In this document: positions 27,066 to 36,000 of the stretch, piece after piece | Position numbering within the stretch: position 1 is the stretch's first letter | Layout of the letters: each line of letters starts with the position of its first letter | Assembly (NCBI GenBank): GCA_016709445.1 | Contig: JADJMV010000007.1 | Coordinates: forward strand, 225,079-289,078 | Reading direction: 5' to 3' | Length of the DNA: 64,000 nt | From: Phycisphaerales bacterium | Lineage (GTDB): Bacteria; Planctomycetota; Phycisphaerae; Phycisphaerales; UBA1924 | Made by a program: the position numbers and the translations under genes | Notes under the pieces: model-generated | Database searches by the model: none | What the model was told of the DNA's origin: nothing | What the model saw: the letters and a program-made list of their open reading frames with translations, nothing else

Positions 27066-27953
27066 ATGACCAATGCCCACCCCGGCGCCCGCCTCCGTTC
27101 GCTGATGGATTCCGGCGTGATCGCTGCGCCCGGGGCCTTCAACGCCCTTGTCGCCCGGGCAGTCGCCCGCGCGGGGTTCGATGCCTGCTACGTCTCCGGC
27201 GGCGCCACCAGCGTGGCCGCCGGCGTCCCTGATGTGGGGATCCTGACGCTCGAACATTTCTGCCGTGTCATCCGTGAGGTCGCCGATGGCTCCGGGCTGC
27301 CGGTCATGGCCGATGCCGACACCGGATTCGGCGAGGCTGAAATGGTCCGCCGCACCGTCGTCGAGTACCACCGTGCCGGCGCGGCGGGGCTCCACCTTGA
27401 GGATCAGGTCTTTCCCAAGCGCTGCGGCCACCTCGACGGCAAGGCCCTCGTCCCGACCGACCACATGTGTGAGAAGATCGAGTGGGCCGCGAGAGCCTCC
27501 AAGGCCTGCTCAAAGGGCGCATTCATCGTCTGTGCCCGCACCGACGCCCGCGGCGTCGATGGGCTCGATGCCGCCGTGGAGCGGGCCCGCGCCTATCTGG
27601 CCGCGGGGGCCGACATGATCTTCCCCGAGGGTCTGCAGACGGAGCAGGAGTTCGCGGACTTTGCCCGTGCCCTGGCGGGGCCGGGCCGCCCCTTCCCCTA
27701 CCTGCTCGCCAACATGACCGAGTTTGGCAAGACCCCCCTCATCCCGCTCTCGCGATTCGGAGAGATCGGATATCACCTGGTGATCTATCCGGTCTCGATG
27801 CTCCGTGTGGCGATGGGCGCCGTCACCCGCGCGCTCGAAACCCTCAAGCGTGAGGGCACCGTCGCGCCCTTCATCGATCAGATGCAGACCCGGCAGCAGC
27901 TGTACGACCTCGTGGGCTACATGCCGGGAACGCCGTGGGAATTCCCCGTCTAG
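27066..27953 (+). CDS. Isocitrate lyase/PEP mutase family enzyme (methylisocitrate-lyase-like)
   Basis: A 295-residue TIM-barrel enzyme of the PrpB size class. Conserved elements are PGAFNALVARAV, YVSGGATS, DADTGFGE (Mg ligands), the catalytic Cys in FPKRCGHLDGK at about residue 121, ARTDARGVDGLDAAVERA and MIFPEGL. The KRCGH loop is typical of methylisocitrate lyase, which cleaves 2-methylisocitrate into pyruvate and succinate. No methylcitrate synthase or dehydratase is nearby, so the pathway assignment remains an inference from similarity. Confidence 0.87.
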   Translation: MTNAHPGARLRSLMDSGVIAAPGAFNALVARAVARAGFDACYVSGGATSVAAGVPDVGILTLEHFCRVIREVADGSGLPVMADADTGFGEAEMVRRTVVEYHRAGAAGLHLEDQVFPKRCGHLDGKALVPTDHMCEKIEWAARASKACSKGAFIVCARTDARGVDGLDAAVERARAYLAAGADMIFPEGLQTEQEFADFARALAGPGRPFPYLLANMTEFGKTPLIPLSRFGEIGYHLVIYPVSMLRVAMGAVTRALETLKREGTVAPFIDQMQTRQQLYDLVGYMPGTPWEFPV

Positions 27954-27973
27954 CCCAGGCCGGCGCCCCGCCC

Positions 27974-28327
27974 CTACCGTGTCGAGAGCACGACCCGGCC
28001 GATCACGTCCGAAGCCGCCACCGGCGTAGGCGGTGTGCCATTGCGGGAGATCGTCAGCGCGCCCGTCGCGGCATCCGCGCCTTCCACCCTTCCCAGATAT
28101 GCCTGGCCGGACGGGTTCCGGTACACCACGATGTCGCCGGGCGAGAACTGGCCGGCGAGCTTGTAGACCAGCACGCGCGACCCCGCCGGCAACTCCGGCT
28201 CCATCGAGTGCATCGGCACGTAGTACACCTGGGCTACAGCCTGCCGCACGCCTATGGTCGCCAGCGTCACCGCCCCCAGCGTGATACCCAGCCTGCCCAG
28301 ACGCCGCTTCGTGATCGGGTTCCGCAT
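27974..28327 (-). CDS. S26 signal-peptidase-like protein lacking the catalytic base
   Basis: A 117-residue protein with one N-terminal membrane helix (about 10-33). The signal peptidase I box B is recognisable: VPMHSMEPELPAGSRVLV with the Ser nucleophile at about residue 41. Box C (FSPGDIVVYRN) is present too. In box D, where SPase I has a lysine (YVKRV) and SipW-type enzymes a histidine, the sequence is AYLGRVEG. No other candidate base is evident, so it is either inactive, uses another residue, or belongs to a different function. The full frame extends to 28390; ATG 28327 begins the natural membrane protein. Confidence 0.7.
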   Translation of the reverse strand: MRNPITKRRLGRLGITLGAVTLATIGVRQAVAQVYYVPMHSMEPELPAGSRVLVYKLAGQFSPGDIVVYRNPSGQAYLGRVEGADAATGALTISRNGTPPTPVAASDVIGRVVLSTR

Positions 28328-28420
28328 GTTCCGAGTCTCCGGTGTTCCGGCCCCACACCCGACGGGGCCCGTCTCCATATCATCGGCCATCTACCCCGCC
28401 GCCTCCCGCCGGGTTCGCCG

Positions 28421-28426
28421 TACGCT
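28421..28426 (+). promoter_or_regulatory. -10 element, leaderless DNA glycosylase gene
   Basis: TACGCT ends seven bases before the ATG at 28434, and no Shine-Dalgarno sequence fits in between. Confidence 0.5.
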
Positions 28427-28433
28427 CCCCGCA

Positions 28434-29078
28434 ATGCCCCCGATCGCGCGACGCTTCTACGCCACCGATCCCCAAACCCTGGCCAGAGCGCTGCTCGGGC
28501 GGACGCTCGTCCGCCTCCTCGACGATGGATCCCGCCTCGCCGGCCTCATCGTCGAGACCGAGGCATACCTGGGCATCCCCGACCGGGCCGCCCACACCTT
28601 TGGCGGCCGGCGCACCCCCCGGGTCGAGTCGATGTGGGGCCGACCGGGCACCGTCTACGTCTACTTCACCTATGGCATGCACTTCTGCGTCAATATCGTC
28701 GCGGGAAGGCCCGGCGAGCCCGTGGCCGTGCTGCTCCGCGCCATCGAGCCCACTGAGGGGGTCGAGACCATGCGTCGGCTGCGAACCGCATCCGGACGCC
28801 AGGGGGTGTCCATCCCCGATCACCAACTCTGTGCCGGGCCCGCCCGGCTTTGCCAGGCCCTCGCCATCGACCGCTCGCTCGACGGCTACGACATGGCCGG
28901 GAGCGACGCCCGGCTGTTCGTCGACCGAAGAAAACCAACCCCGCTGTCCGATGAACAGATCGCTTCCGGTCCCCGAATCGGAATCCGCTCTGCGGGCGAA
29001 TGGGCCGCCAAGCCGCTCCGCTTCGCCGTCCGGGGCAGCCGGTTCATGAGTCGCCCCGTGTTGGGGGCCAACCGCTAG
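28434..29078 (+). CDS. 3-methyladenine DNA glycosylase (AAG/MPG family)
   Basis: A 214-residue monofunctional base-excision glycosylase that removes alkylated purines. Family blocks are ARALLGRTLVR, IVETEAYLG (containing the catalytic Glu), DRAAHTFGGRR, VYVYFTYGMHFCVN and a C-terminal GPRIGI. Its length is normal for bacterial members. It is divergent from the signal-peptidase-like gene and probably leaderless. Confidence 0.93.
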   Translation: MPPIARRFYATDPQTLARALLGRTLVRLLDDGSRLAGLIVETEAYLGIPDRAAHTFGGRRTPRVESMWGRPGTVYVYFTYGMHFCVNIVAGRPGEPVAVLLRAIEPTEGVETMRRLRTASGRQGVSIPDHQLCAGPARLCQALAIDRSLDGYDMAGSDARLFVDRRKPTPLSDEQIASGPRIGIRSAGEWAAKPLRFAVRGSRFMSRPVLGANR

Positions 29079-29162
29079 AGGTAGAAATGGGTGCCGGCGT
29101 GGGATTCAGGCGATATGATTGTTCCCGGAGGCCCGGGCGTGTCCTGGGTTCAGGAGGGGAGT

Positions 29163-29555
29163 GTGGCTGAGCAGATCCACGTCGACTGGCAGGCGTTGCG
29201 GAACTCCGCAGGGCCCTTCCCGCGCGAGGCGTTCCAGTTCGTCCGCGACGGTCTCGCGCACGCCGTCGAGCTGACCCATGGCGAGGGCCAGCTCGGTGAC
29301 GAGACCGACGAGTCCAAGCATGTCACGGGCCAGCAGCTCTGTCTCGGCCTCCGCGACTACGCCATCGACCGGTACGGGCGTCTCGCCCGCACGGTCTTCG
29401 CCTCTTGGGGCCTCCGCTCGACCGACGACTTCGGCCGGATCGTCTTCGCCATGGTCGAGGTCGGCCTCATGCGGAAGACCGACGAAGATACGCTCGAGGA
29501 CTTCCAGGGCGTCTACGACTTCGACGAGGCTTTCGACCCGGCACAGATGGCCTGA
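29163..29555 (+). CDS. Minf_1886-family conserved protein
   Basis: A 130-residue protein of unknown function. The order FQFVRDGLAHAVE, HVTGQQLCLGLRDYAIDRYG, FGRIVFAMVEVGLM and DFDEAF is typical of the Minf_1886 family seen in planctomycetes and verrucomicrobia. The frame is open to 29091, but GTG 29163 is chosen because AGGAGGGG lies directly upstream and the family begins there. TATGAT at 29114-29119 is a likely -10, giving a leader of about 37 bases. Confidence 0.82.
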   Translation: MAEQIHVDWQALRNSAGPFPREAFQFVRDGLAHAVELTHGEGQLGDETDESKHVTGQQLCLGLRDYAIDRYGRLARTVFASWGLRSTDDFGRIVFAMVEVGLMRKTDEDTLEDFQGVYDFDEAFDPAQMA

Positions 29556-29635
29556 CGCCCGCCGCGCCGCGGGGTCTGACACGCGAGCGGGGGTCCCCGC
29601 CCGACTCCAGCCCGCCCCACCCGGCCGCCTTTCGG

Positions 29636-29641
29636 TACCAT
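29636..29641 (+). promoter_or_regulatory. -10 element, leaderless AI-2E-family transporter gene
   Basis: TACCAT overlaps the ATG at 29640 and ends seven bases before the ATG at 29649; this favours the second ATG as the true start. Confidence 0.5.
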
Positions 29642-29648
29642 GCCCCCG

Positions 29649-31145
29649 ATGGTCGAGAAGCCCGAACAGGCCAATAAGGCGAACAAGGCCGCGAAGACCG
29701 ATTGGAAGGGCCTCCACCTCTGGCAGATCCAGGGAGTGCGCGATGTCCTCGTCGGCCTGGGTGTGCTCGGCCTGCTCTGGCTGGGCCAGCGGATCAGCGT
29801 CGTCACGGTCCCGCTGCTCCTGGCCATCTTTCTGGCGTACCTCTTCGAACCCTTGATCGTCTGGCTGATGGGGCGGCTCAAACTCTCGCGGCGCTCGGCG
29901 GTCGCCTCGATCGTGATCGCAGCCATCCTGTTCGTCGGACTCCCCGCCGTGCTGGGCGGCGCCTACGCCGCGCTGCAGCTCACCCAGGCGGTGGATGACG
30001 CGGTGAGCTATGCCCAGGTAGTCAAGAAGGCGGTCAACGTCGCCGACAAGCTGGATGAATCCGAGCCTGCGGGGCAAGCGGATACGCCCGACGCGGGGGG
30101 CGAGGTCGGAGCCGCTCCGCCCAGCGCCACCCCCGGAACGCCGCCCGAGACACCGGACCCGAACGCCCCCCCCGCCGGAGACGAGGAATCGCCGGGGCTG
30201 ATCTCCCACGCGATCGAGTCGGTGAAGGGCTTCTTCTTCCCACCACCGGAGTCCGCCCGCCCGGAGGTTGAGGCGGTTTTCGAGACATTCCGACGGGAGC
30301 ACAATCTCAAGAAGTTCAGCCCGTTCTGGCGGGGCATCTTCCACCGGGTCCGTGACTCACACGACGAAACGTCCGGTTTCGGCAAGCTCCTCGGCGCCGC
30401 GATCGACTGGGTAGACGCCAACCGAGACCAGGTCGCAATCTCGGTCGCCAGCTTCGGCGCGCAGACGGTGACGCGGGCCGCCCGCCTGGGCGGCGCCATC
30501 TTCGGCGTCGGCTTTATGGCGTTCATCACGCTGTTCTTCTTCGTGTTTGTCGCGACCGAGTGGATCAAGCTCAAGGGCTTCGGCGCCCGCCTTCTGCCGG
30601 ACCGGAACAGAGATCAGACCATCCACCTCCTCGGCCGGTTCGACGCGGTCGTCTCCGGCTTCATCCGCGGCCGCCTCACGATCGCCTTTCTCCAGGCGAT
30701 CGTCTTCTCCGTCGCCTACTTCATCATCGGAGTGCCGGGAGCGTTCCTGCTCGGCCCCACGATCGCGGTGCTCTCGATCGTGCCCTACCTGGCGCTCGTC
30801 GGGCTCCCGATCTCGATGGCTCTGCTCGTCGCGGGCAATCACGAAGACTTTCGGGCCGCGTGGTGGTGGGTCCTCGGCGCTCCCACGGCCGTGTACTTTG
30901 TGGGCCAGGCGCTGGACGACTATGTCTGGACCCCGATCATCCAGGGCAAGAGCACCGGGATGGACACGCCGACGATTCTCTTCGCCTCCCTCGCGGGCGG
31001 CGCGCTCTTCGGCGTCTTCGGCCTCCTGATCGCGATCCCGATCGCCGCCTGCCTCAAGATCCTCATCCAGGAACTCTTCTGGCCCCGCTTCAAGGCCTGG
31101 GCCGAGGGCAAGGAGAAGGACTTCCTCCCCATCGGCAGGGACTGA
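29649..31145 (+). CDS. AI-2E/PerM-family transporter
   Basis: A 498-residue integral membrane protein of the AI-2E transporter family. Helices lie at about 33-75 (two), 85-108, and a C-terminal block from about 275 to 470. The family motif is seen in FIRGRLTIAFLQAIVFSVAYF and VGQALDDYVWTPIIQGKS. Between helices 3 and 4 is an insertion of about 150 residues, Pro/Ala/Glu-rich (DTPDAGGEVGAAPPSATPG), unusual in length for this family and probably disordered. The true substrate of the family is often not autoinducer. ATG 29640 is a possible earlier start. Confidence 0.9.
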   Translation: MVEKPEQANKANKAAKTDWKGLHLWQIQGVRDVLVGLGVLGLLWLGQRISVVTVPLLLAIFLAYLFEPLIVWLMGRLKLSRRSAVASIVIAAILFVGLPAVLGGAYAALQLTQAVDDAVSYAQVVKKAVNVADKLDESEPAGQADTPDAGGEVGAAPPSATPGTPPETPDPNAPPAGDEESPGLISHAIESVKGFFFPPPESARPEVEAVFETFRREHNLKKFSPFWRGIFHRVRDSHDETSGFGKLLGAAIDWVDANRDQVAISVASFGAQTVTRAARLGGAIFGVGFMAFITLFFFVFVATEWIKLKGFGARLLPDRNRDQTIHLLGRFDAVVSGFIRGRLTIAFLQAIVFSVAYFIIGVPGAFLLGPTIAVLSIVPYLALVGLPISMALLVAGNHEDFRAAWWWVLGAPTAVYFVGQALDDYVWTPIIQGKSTGMDTPTILFASLAGGALFGVFGLLIAIPIAACLKILIQELFWPRFKAWAEGKEKDFLPIGRD

Positions 31146-31182
31146 GCCCCGAGGCAAGCCATCGAACAGTGCCGGGCCCGTG

Positions 31183-32700
31183 CTACCGCCGCTTCTTCCT
31201 GGCCTTGAACTTCCCCGAGCCCGCCTGCACCGTCGAGCCCTTGGTCCGCAGCCCCGGCATCCCCTGCATGCCGGGCACCATCCCACCCATCCCCCCACCC
31301 ATCTCCTTGACGGCGGCAACCTTCTGCTTGGCGCTCATCCCGGCCATGGTCTTGGTGAGCTTGTTGATGGTCTCGAACTGCTTGACGAGCTGCCCGACCT
31401 GATCGATCGTGGCGCCGCTGCCCTTGGCGATGCGCTTGCGGCGGCCGAGGTTGATCAGCGAGGGGTGCTGCCGCTCCTCCCTGGTCATCGAGCTGATCAT
31501 GGCCTCGACGCGGTCGAGCTGCTTGTCGTCGATGTGCGCGTCCTGCAGCGCCGAGCCCACGCCCGGGAGCAGGCCCAGAATCTGCTTGAGCGGACCCATC
31601 CGCCGCAGCGTCTTGAGCTGCTTGACGAAGTCGTCCATCGTCATCTCGCCCTTGGCCATCTTGGCCTGGAGCTTCTCCGCCTCCTCCTCGCTGACCTGCT
31701 CGGCGGCCCTCTCGACGAGGCTGACCACGTCGCCCATGCCGAGGATCCGCCCGGCCATCCGCTCGGCGTGGAACTCCTCGAGCGCGTCCCACTTCTCACC
31801 CACGCCGATAAACTTGATCGGCGCCCCCGTCACTTTCTTGACGCTGAGCGCAGCGCCGCCGCGGGTGTCCGAGTCGAACTTGGTCAGGATGACCCCGTCC
31901 ACCTCCAGCCGCTCGTGGAAGGCCTTCGCGCTGTTGACGGCGTCCTGGCCGGTCATCGCGTCGACGACGAGGAAGATGTGGTGCGGGTTCAGGGCCCGGT
32001 TCACCTGCTGCAGCTCGCCCATCAATTCGTCGTTGACGTGCAGGCGCCCGGCCGTGTCGAGGATCAGGACATCGACGCCCTTCTTCCGGGCCTCGTTCAT
32101 CGCGTTGCGGCACACCTGCACCGCGACGCCCACAGCCTTCCCGTATTCGGCGCATTTGTCCGGCTCGCCGTAGAACAGCACCTGGGCCCCGCCCGAGGCC
32201 TCCTCCCGCACCCTCGACGCGACAATCTCGAGTTGTTCTACGGCCGCGGGCCTCTGCAGGTCGGCGGCGCAGAGCATCACACTCCGCCCGCGCTTCTTCA
32301 GGTACGCCGCGAGCTTCCCGCAGGTCGTGGTCTTGCCCGAGCCCTGCAGGCCGCACATCATCACGACCGTCGGCCCGGGGCTGACCCTGAGGATCTCCGG
32401 CCCTGGCGCCGTCGCACGCCCCTCCTCGTCGGGATCGCCGCCGAGGAAGTCCACCAGTCGTCGGTGGACGATCCCGATCATCTGCTCGCCGGGCTTGAGG
32501 CTCTTGAGCACCTCCGTGCCCTTCGCATCGGCCGCGACCTGCGCGCAGAACTCATCGACCACGCCGTGGTGCACGTCGGCCTCGAGCAGGGCCGTCCGCA
32601 CATCCTCCATCGCGTCGCGGATGTTCTTCTCGGTGATCGTTCCCTGGCCGCTGAGCCGGCGGAACGCCGTCCCGAATCCCTCGCTGAGCCTTGCGAACAT
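31183..32700 (-). CDS. ffh: Signal recognition particle protein Ffh
   Basis: A 505-residue SRP54 GTPase that targets membrane proteins to the translocon together with 4.5S RNA and FtsY. Domain N covers residues 1-90. The G domain has G1 GLQGSGKTTTCGKLA (about 117-131), DLQRPAAVEQL, G3 DTAGRLHVN, G4 TKFDSDTRGG and G5 GVGEKWDALEEF. The methionine-rich M domain follows and ends in a Gly/Met-rich tail with a basic KFKARKKRR end. A perfect 16-base palindrome at 32709-32724 lies just before the ATG. Confidence 0.97.
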   Translation of the reverse strand: MFARLSEGFGTAFRRLSGQGTITEKNIRDAMEDVRTALLEADVHHGVVDEFCAQVAADAKGTEVLKSLKPGEQMIGIVHRRLVDFLGGDPDEEGRATAPGPEILRVSPGPTVVMMCGLQGSGKTTTCGKLAAYLKKRGRSVMLCAADLQRPAAVEQLEIVASRVREEASGGAQVLFYGEPDKCAEYGKAVGVAVQVCRNAMNEARKKGVDVLILDTAGRLHVNDELMGELQQVNRALNPHHIFLVVDAMTGQDAVNSAKAFHERLEVDGVILTKFDSDTRGGAALSVKKVTGAPIKFIGVGEKWDALEEFHAERMAGRILGMGDVVSLVERAAEQVSEEEAEKLQAKMAKGEMTMDDFVKQLKTLRRMGPLKQILGLLPGVGSALQDAHIDDKQLDRVEAMISSMTREERQHPSLINLGRRKRIAKGSGATIDQVGQLVKQFETINKLTKTMAGMSAKQKVAAVKEMGGGMGGMVPGMQGMPGLRTKGSTVQAGSGKFKARKKRR

Positions 32701-32708
32701 GTGGTCAC

Positions 32709-32724
32709 CCCGGCGATCGCCGGG
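32709..32724. repeat. Perfect 16-base palindrome before ffh
   Basis: CCCGGCGATCGCCGGG is self-complementary and ends nine bases before the ffh ATG. In the mRNA it would fold over the ribosome-binding region, so it may limit translation. It contains the octamer GCGATCGC. Confidence 0.5.
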
Positions 32725-32806
32725 CTCCGTGGGCTGGGATATCCATCAGGGCTGTGACCGCAGCCGGTCATGGTAGGCTGGAATCCCCTCCGGAGACCCC
32801 CGTGGA

Positions 32807-33295
32807 ATGAACCTCGCCCGACTCCTCACCATCACCCTGGGCCTGGCGCTCTGCGCGCTGGCGTTCCTCCCCGGCCGCCGCTCCCGCGTCGTCGCCTTCC
32901 TCCGCGGCATCGGCATGCAGGCGGTCCTCGCCGTCCCCGTCGGAGTGGCCCAGTTCCTCTTCGCCATCGAGGGCGCCGACCGAGGCGACTTTCCCGCGCT
33001 CGTCTCCGCCCCCTTCCTCGGCGTCCTCTACAACATCGGCGGGCTCACCTGCGATGCCGCGTTCGAGTCGATCGCCCGTGCCGGTCTCCTCGACCATCGG
33101 CAGAGCACGGTCGCCGACAACGGAGCCGTCTACGCGGCCCTGGCTCTGCTGCAGGCGGCCGTCCTCGCCGGAGTGATCGCCTCCAGAACACGGCTCACCG
33201 GCCGCATCCTCGCCGATCGCACGATCCTGATTGTGCTGGGTTGCTGCCTCGCCAACAGCATCCTCGGCATCACCTGGCCGTGGTGGGGGACCTGA
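32807..33295 (+). CDS. Hypothetical membrane protein
   Basis: A 162-residue protein with four likely membrane helices (about 4-22, 34-52, 105-125, 137-157). No family is recognised. A TAGGCT hexamer at 32774-32779 and GGAG at about 32792 fit a short leader of about 20 bases. It is divergent from ffh and converges with the GGDEF/EAL gene 35 bases away. Confidence 0.6.
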   Translation: MNLARLLTITLGLALCALAFLPGRRSRVVAFLRGIGMQAVLAVPVGVAQFLFAIEGADRGDFPALVSAPFLGVLYNIGGLTCDAAFESIARAGLLDHRQSTVADNGAVYAALALLQAAVLAGVIASRTRLTGRILADRTILIVLGCCLANSILGITWPWWGT

Positions 33296-33329
33296 GCAGG
33301 GCCGGCCTCGCCCCGATCAGCCGCTCGGC

Positions 33330-35858
33330 TCATGCCGCTTCGCGCGCTGCGGCCGCCAGAGACAGGTCGATGTCCTCGCACGTCATCGGACGCCCGAACA
33401 GATAGCCCTGGGCATACTGGCACTCGAGGGCCTGGAGCGTGGCGAGCTGCTCCCGCGATTCGACCCCCTCGGCGACGACCTCCATGTGCAGGTTGTGCGC
33501 GAGGGCCGAGATCGCGTGCACCAGCGCCGCGTACTCGCGTCCGAGGCTGAGGTTTGAGACGAACGAGCGGTCGATTTTCAGGATGTCGAGCGGGAACCGG
33601 TGCAGGCTGGCCAGGGACGAATAGCCGGTGCCGAAGTCGTCGAGGGCGATCTTGAATCCGAAGGAACGCAGCTCCCTCAGGACGGCGATACCCGATTCGA
33701 TGTCCCGCATCACCGTGCTCTCGGTGATCTCCAGATGCACGGTCGATGGCTCCACCCCGGCCTCCCGCACGATCTCGTGCAACCGCCGCCCCACATCGGG
33801 GAGCACAAAGTGCTGCTGCGAGAGATTGACGTTGATGCTCGGGATCCGGTCCGACCCGTGCCGGCCCCACCAGCCGACCAGGTCCGCCACCGCCCGGCGG
33901 ATGACCCACTCGGTGAGCGGCACGATGACCCCGCACTCCTCGGCGATCGGGACGAACTCCGTCGGAGAGATCACCCCGAGCGTCGGGTGGTTCCAGCGGA
34001 GCAGCGCCTCGGCGCCCGAGAGCCTGCCGGTCTCCGTCGCGATAATGGGCTGGTAGAGCACGAAGAACTGATCGCTCCCGACGGCCCGGCCCATGGCCTG
34101 CTCGAGGTCCGCCCGCCGGCGGATCCTGTCGTGCATCGCCGCGTCGAACACGACGCACCGGCTTCGCCCCGCGTGCTTCGCTTCGTACATCGCTGTGTCC
34201 GCGTCGCGCAGAACATCCTCGGCGCGGCTGTACCGGGCACGGTCCACGGCCACCACGCCGATGCTTGCGGTGCTGACGAGTTGGTAGGAGTCAATCCGAT
34301 AGTTCGCCGAGAGCGCCGCGAGCAGCTCGCGGGCCAACCGCTCGGCCACCTCCGGGCTCCCCATCCCCGCCAGCAGCACCACGAACTCGTCCCCGCCGAT
34401 CCGCGCGGCCACACTCTCCGCCGAGAGCACGCCCGCCGACGCCCCACGCCGCAGCGAGCCCTGCAGCCTCCCCGCGATCGCGACGAGCAGCTTGTCGCCC
34501 ACGTCGTGCCCGAGCGAGTCGTTGATGATCTTGAACCGATCGAAATCCAGGAACATCACCGCCAGATGCTCGCCCTCCCGGCAACGCAGCATCGCCGCCT
34601 GGAGCCGGTCCATCAACATGGTTCGATTCGGGAGCCCGGTCAGCCGGTCGAGCGTCGCGGCCCGACGCAATTCCACCTCCACCTCGTCGCGCCGGAGTTC
34701 CGCCGCCTTGCGGTCTGTAATGTCCAGGCAGCCGCCGGCATAGCCCAGGAACTCTCCATCCTGCGAGTGTCGCGGCACGCCCATCTCGAGCATGGTCCGG
34801 TACTCCCCCTCCCCCCGCAGCAGCCGGTATTCGATGTCGAAGGGCGCGCCGACCGCCGACGCGTCCGCGTACGCCGTCTCGCACCACACCAGGTCGTCGG
34901 GGTGCACACCCGTCTTCCATCCCTCGCCGGCTTCCTCCTCGATGGATCGCCCGCGGAACTCCAGCCACCCCCGGTTGAAGTACTGCCGCTCCCCGAGGCT
35001 GTTCGATGTCCACACCATCACCGGCACCGCATTGGCGATCTCCCGGAACCTCGATTCGCTCTCACGCAGCGCCCTCTCGGCTCGCGATTTCCGCCTCCGC
35101 AAGATGTAGAACGCCGGCGCGACCACCAACGCACTCCCCAGCGAGATCGACGAACCCACCCAGGAAGCCCCCCGGATCCGCGACATCTCGCGGCCGAACT
35201 GCCCCGCATCCATGTCCACACCGAGAACCGCCGCGACCTTCCCCGAAGTGTCCCGCAGCGGCTGCCACAGCGAAACAAATGTCCCCCAACTGTCGCGATA
35301 CGGCTCCCGTGTCCAGGTCGTTCTCCCTTCTCGGGCCGCCTCAAACAACTCCGCCGGTGCGGCGTCGTAGACCTCCAGCAACTTCGCCTGATCCTCCGTC
35401 CCGTCGCCATCCGAGTCGCCCGGCAACGTGGGGTCCACGAGGAACACGATCCGGTCGTGCAACAGCTTCACCGTGTAGACGAACTTCACGTCCGAAACCG
35501 CGTACTGAATTGCCCGCAAGGGCGCGGCGATCGCCTCGAACTCGGGCGAGCCGTGCTGCTCCGCATCGGAGAGGCGCTCCAGTGCATCGACATCCACCAG
35601 CGAGGCCGACGCTTCGGCGACGTTCGCCAGCGTCTTGAACACCTCGTCCCGATACGCCGTCTCCGCGATCCGCCGGAGCGACCAGGTCGCCCCCATCCCG
35701 GTGCCCGCGAAGACCACGAACACCAGCGCCGCTTGAAGTGCTGTCCCGGAACGGCCCGGCAGACTCGGGCTCTGCCCACGCCTGCGCGACGACCACGCCT
35801 CCCGGCCCGGGAGCCGGAGGCCGGCCGCATCGGGACTTGCGCTCCCTGGGCGTGGCAC
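33330..35858 (-). CDS. Membrane sensor with PAS, GGDEF and EAL domains
   Basis: An 842-residue protein. A first membrane helix (about 40-60) is followed by an extracytoplasmic sensor of about 175 residues and a second helix (about 230-252). A PAS domain follows at about 265-385 (SESRFREIANAVPVMVWTSN, YAGGCLDITDRK). GGDEF is at about 395-560 with intact RIGGDEFVVLL. EAL is at about 575-830 with AEALLRW, NVNLS, LEITES, DDFGTGYSSL, LKIDRSFV and VVAEGVE, so both active sites look complete and it could make or degrade c-di-GMP. The sensor has an EF-hand-like loop (DSDGDGTED) that suggests calcium binding. Translation begins at GTG 35858. Confidence 0.93.
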   Translation of the reverse strand: MPRPGSASPDAAGLRLPGREAWSSRRRGQSPSLPGRSGTALQAALVFVVFAGTGMGATWSLRRIAETAYRDEVFKTLANVAEASASLVDVDALERLSDAEQHGSPEFEAIAAPLRAIQYAVSDVKFVYTVKLLHDRIVFLVDPTLPGDSDGDGTEDQAKLLEVYDAAPAELFEAAREGRTTWTREPYRDSWGTFVSLWQPLRDTSGKVAAVLGVDMDAGQFGREMSRIRGASWVGSSISLGSALVVAPAFYILRRRKSRAERALRESESRFREIANAVPVMVWTSNSLGERQYFNRGWLEFRGRSIEEEAGEGWKTGVHPDDLVWCETAYADASAVGAPFDIEYRLLRGEGEYRTMLEMGVPRHSQDGEFLGYAGGCLDITDRKAAELRRDEVEVELRRAATLDRLTGLPNRTMLMDRLQAAMLRCREGEHLAVMFLDFDRFKIINDSLGHDVGDKLLVAIAGRLQGSLRRGASAGVLSAESVAARIGGDEFVVLLAGMGSPEVAERLARELLAALSANYRIDSYQLVSTASIGVVAVDRARYSRAEDVLRDADTAMYEAKHAGRSRCVVFDAAMHDRIRRRADLEQAMGRAVGSDQFFVLYQPIIATETGRLSGAEALLRWNHPTLGVISPTEFVPIAEECGVIVPLTEWVIRRAVADLVGWWGRHGSDRIPSINVNLSQQHFVLPDVGRRLHEIVREAGVEPSTVHLEITESTVMRDIESGIAVLRELRSFGFKIALDDFGTGYSSLASLHRFPLDILKIDRSFVSNLSLGREYAALVHAISALAHNLHMEVVAEGVESREQLATLQALECQYAQGYLFGRPMTCEDIDLSLAAAAREAA

Positions 35859-36000
35859 ACCCGCATATCGACCGGGTCGGCGCTCTCGTCAACCCGGTCA
35901 GCTCAGCCGCGCGGCATTTGAGGTCTTTGACGTGACTTGATTCCCACGGTGACCTGCAAGGAGCTCCGGCAGTGCAGGAATGTACCAAACAAAGCACGAT

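Noticed and set aside
33600..35921. Plus-strand open frame of 773 codons opposite the GGDEF/EAL gene
   Set aside because: It is the GC-rich antisense shadow of a clearly recognisable protein; composition is Arg/Pro/His-rich and no domain is present.
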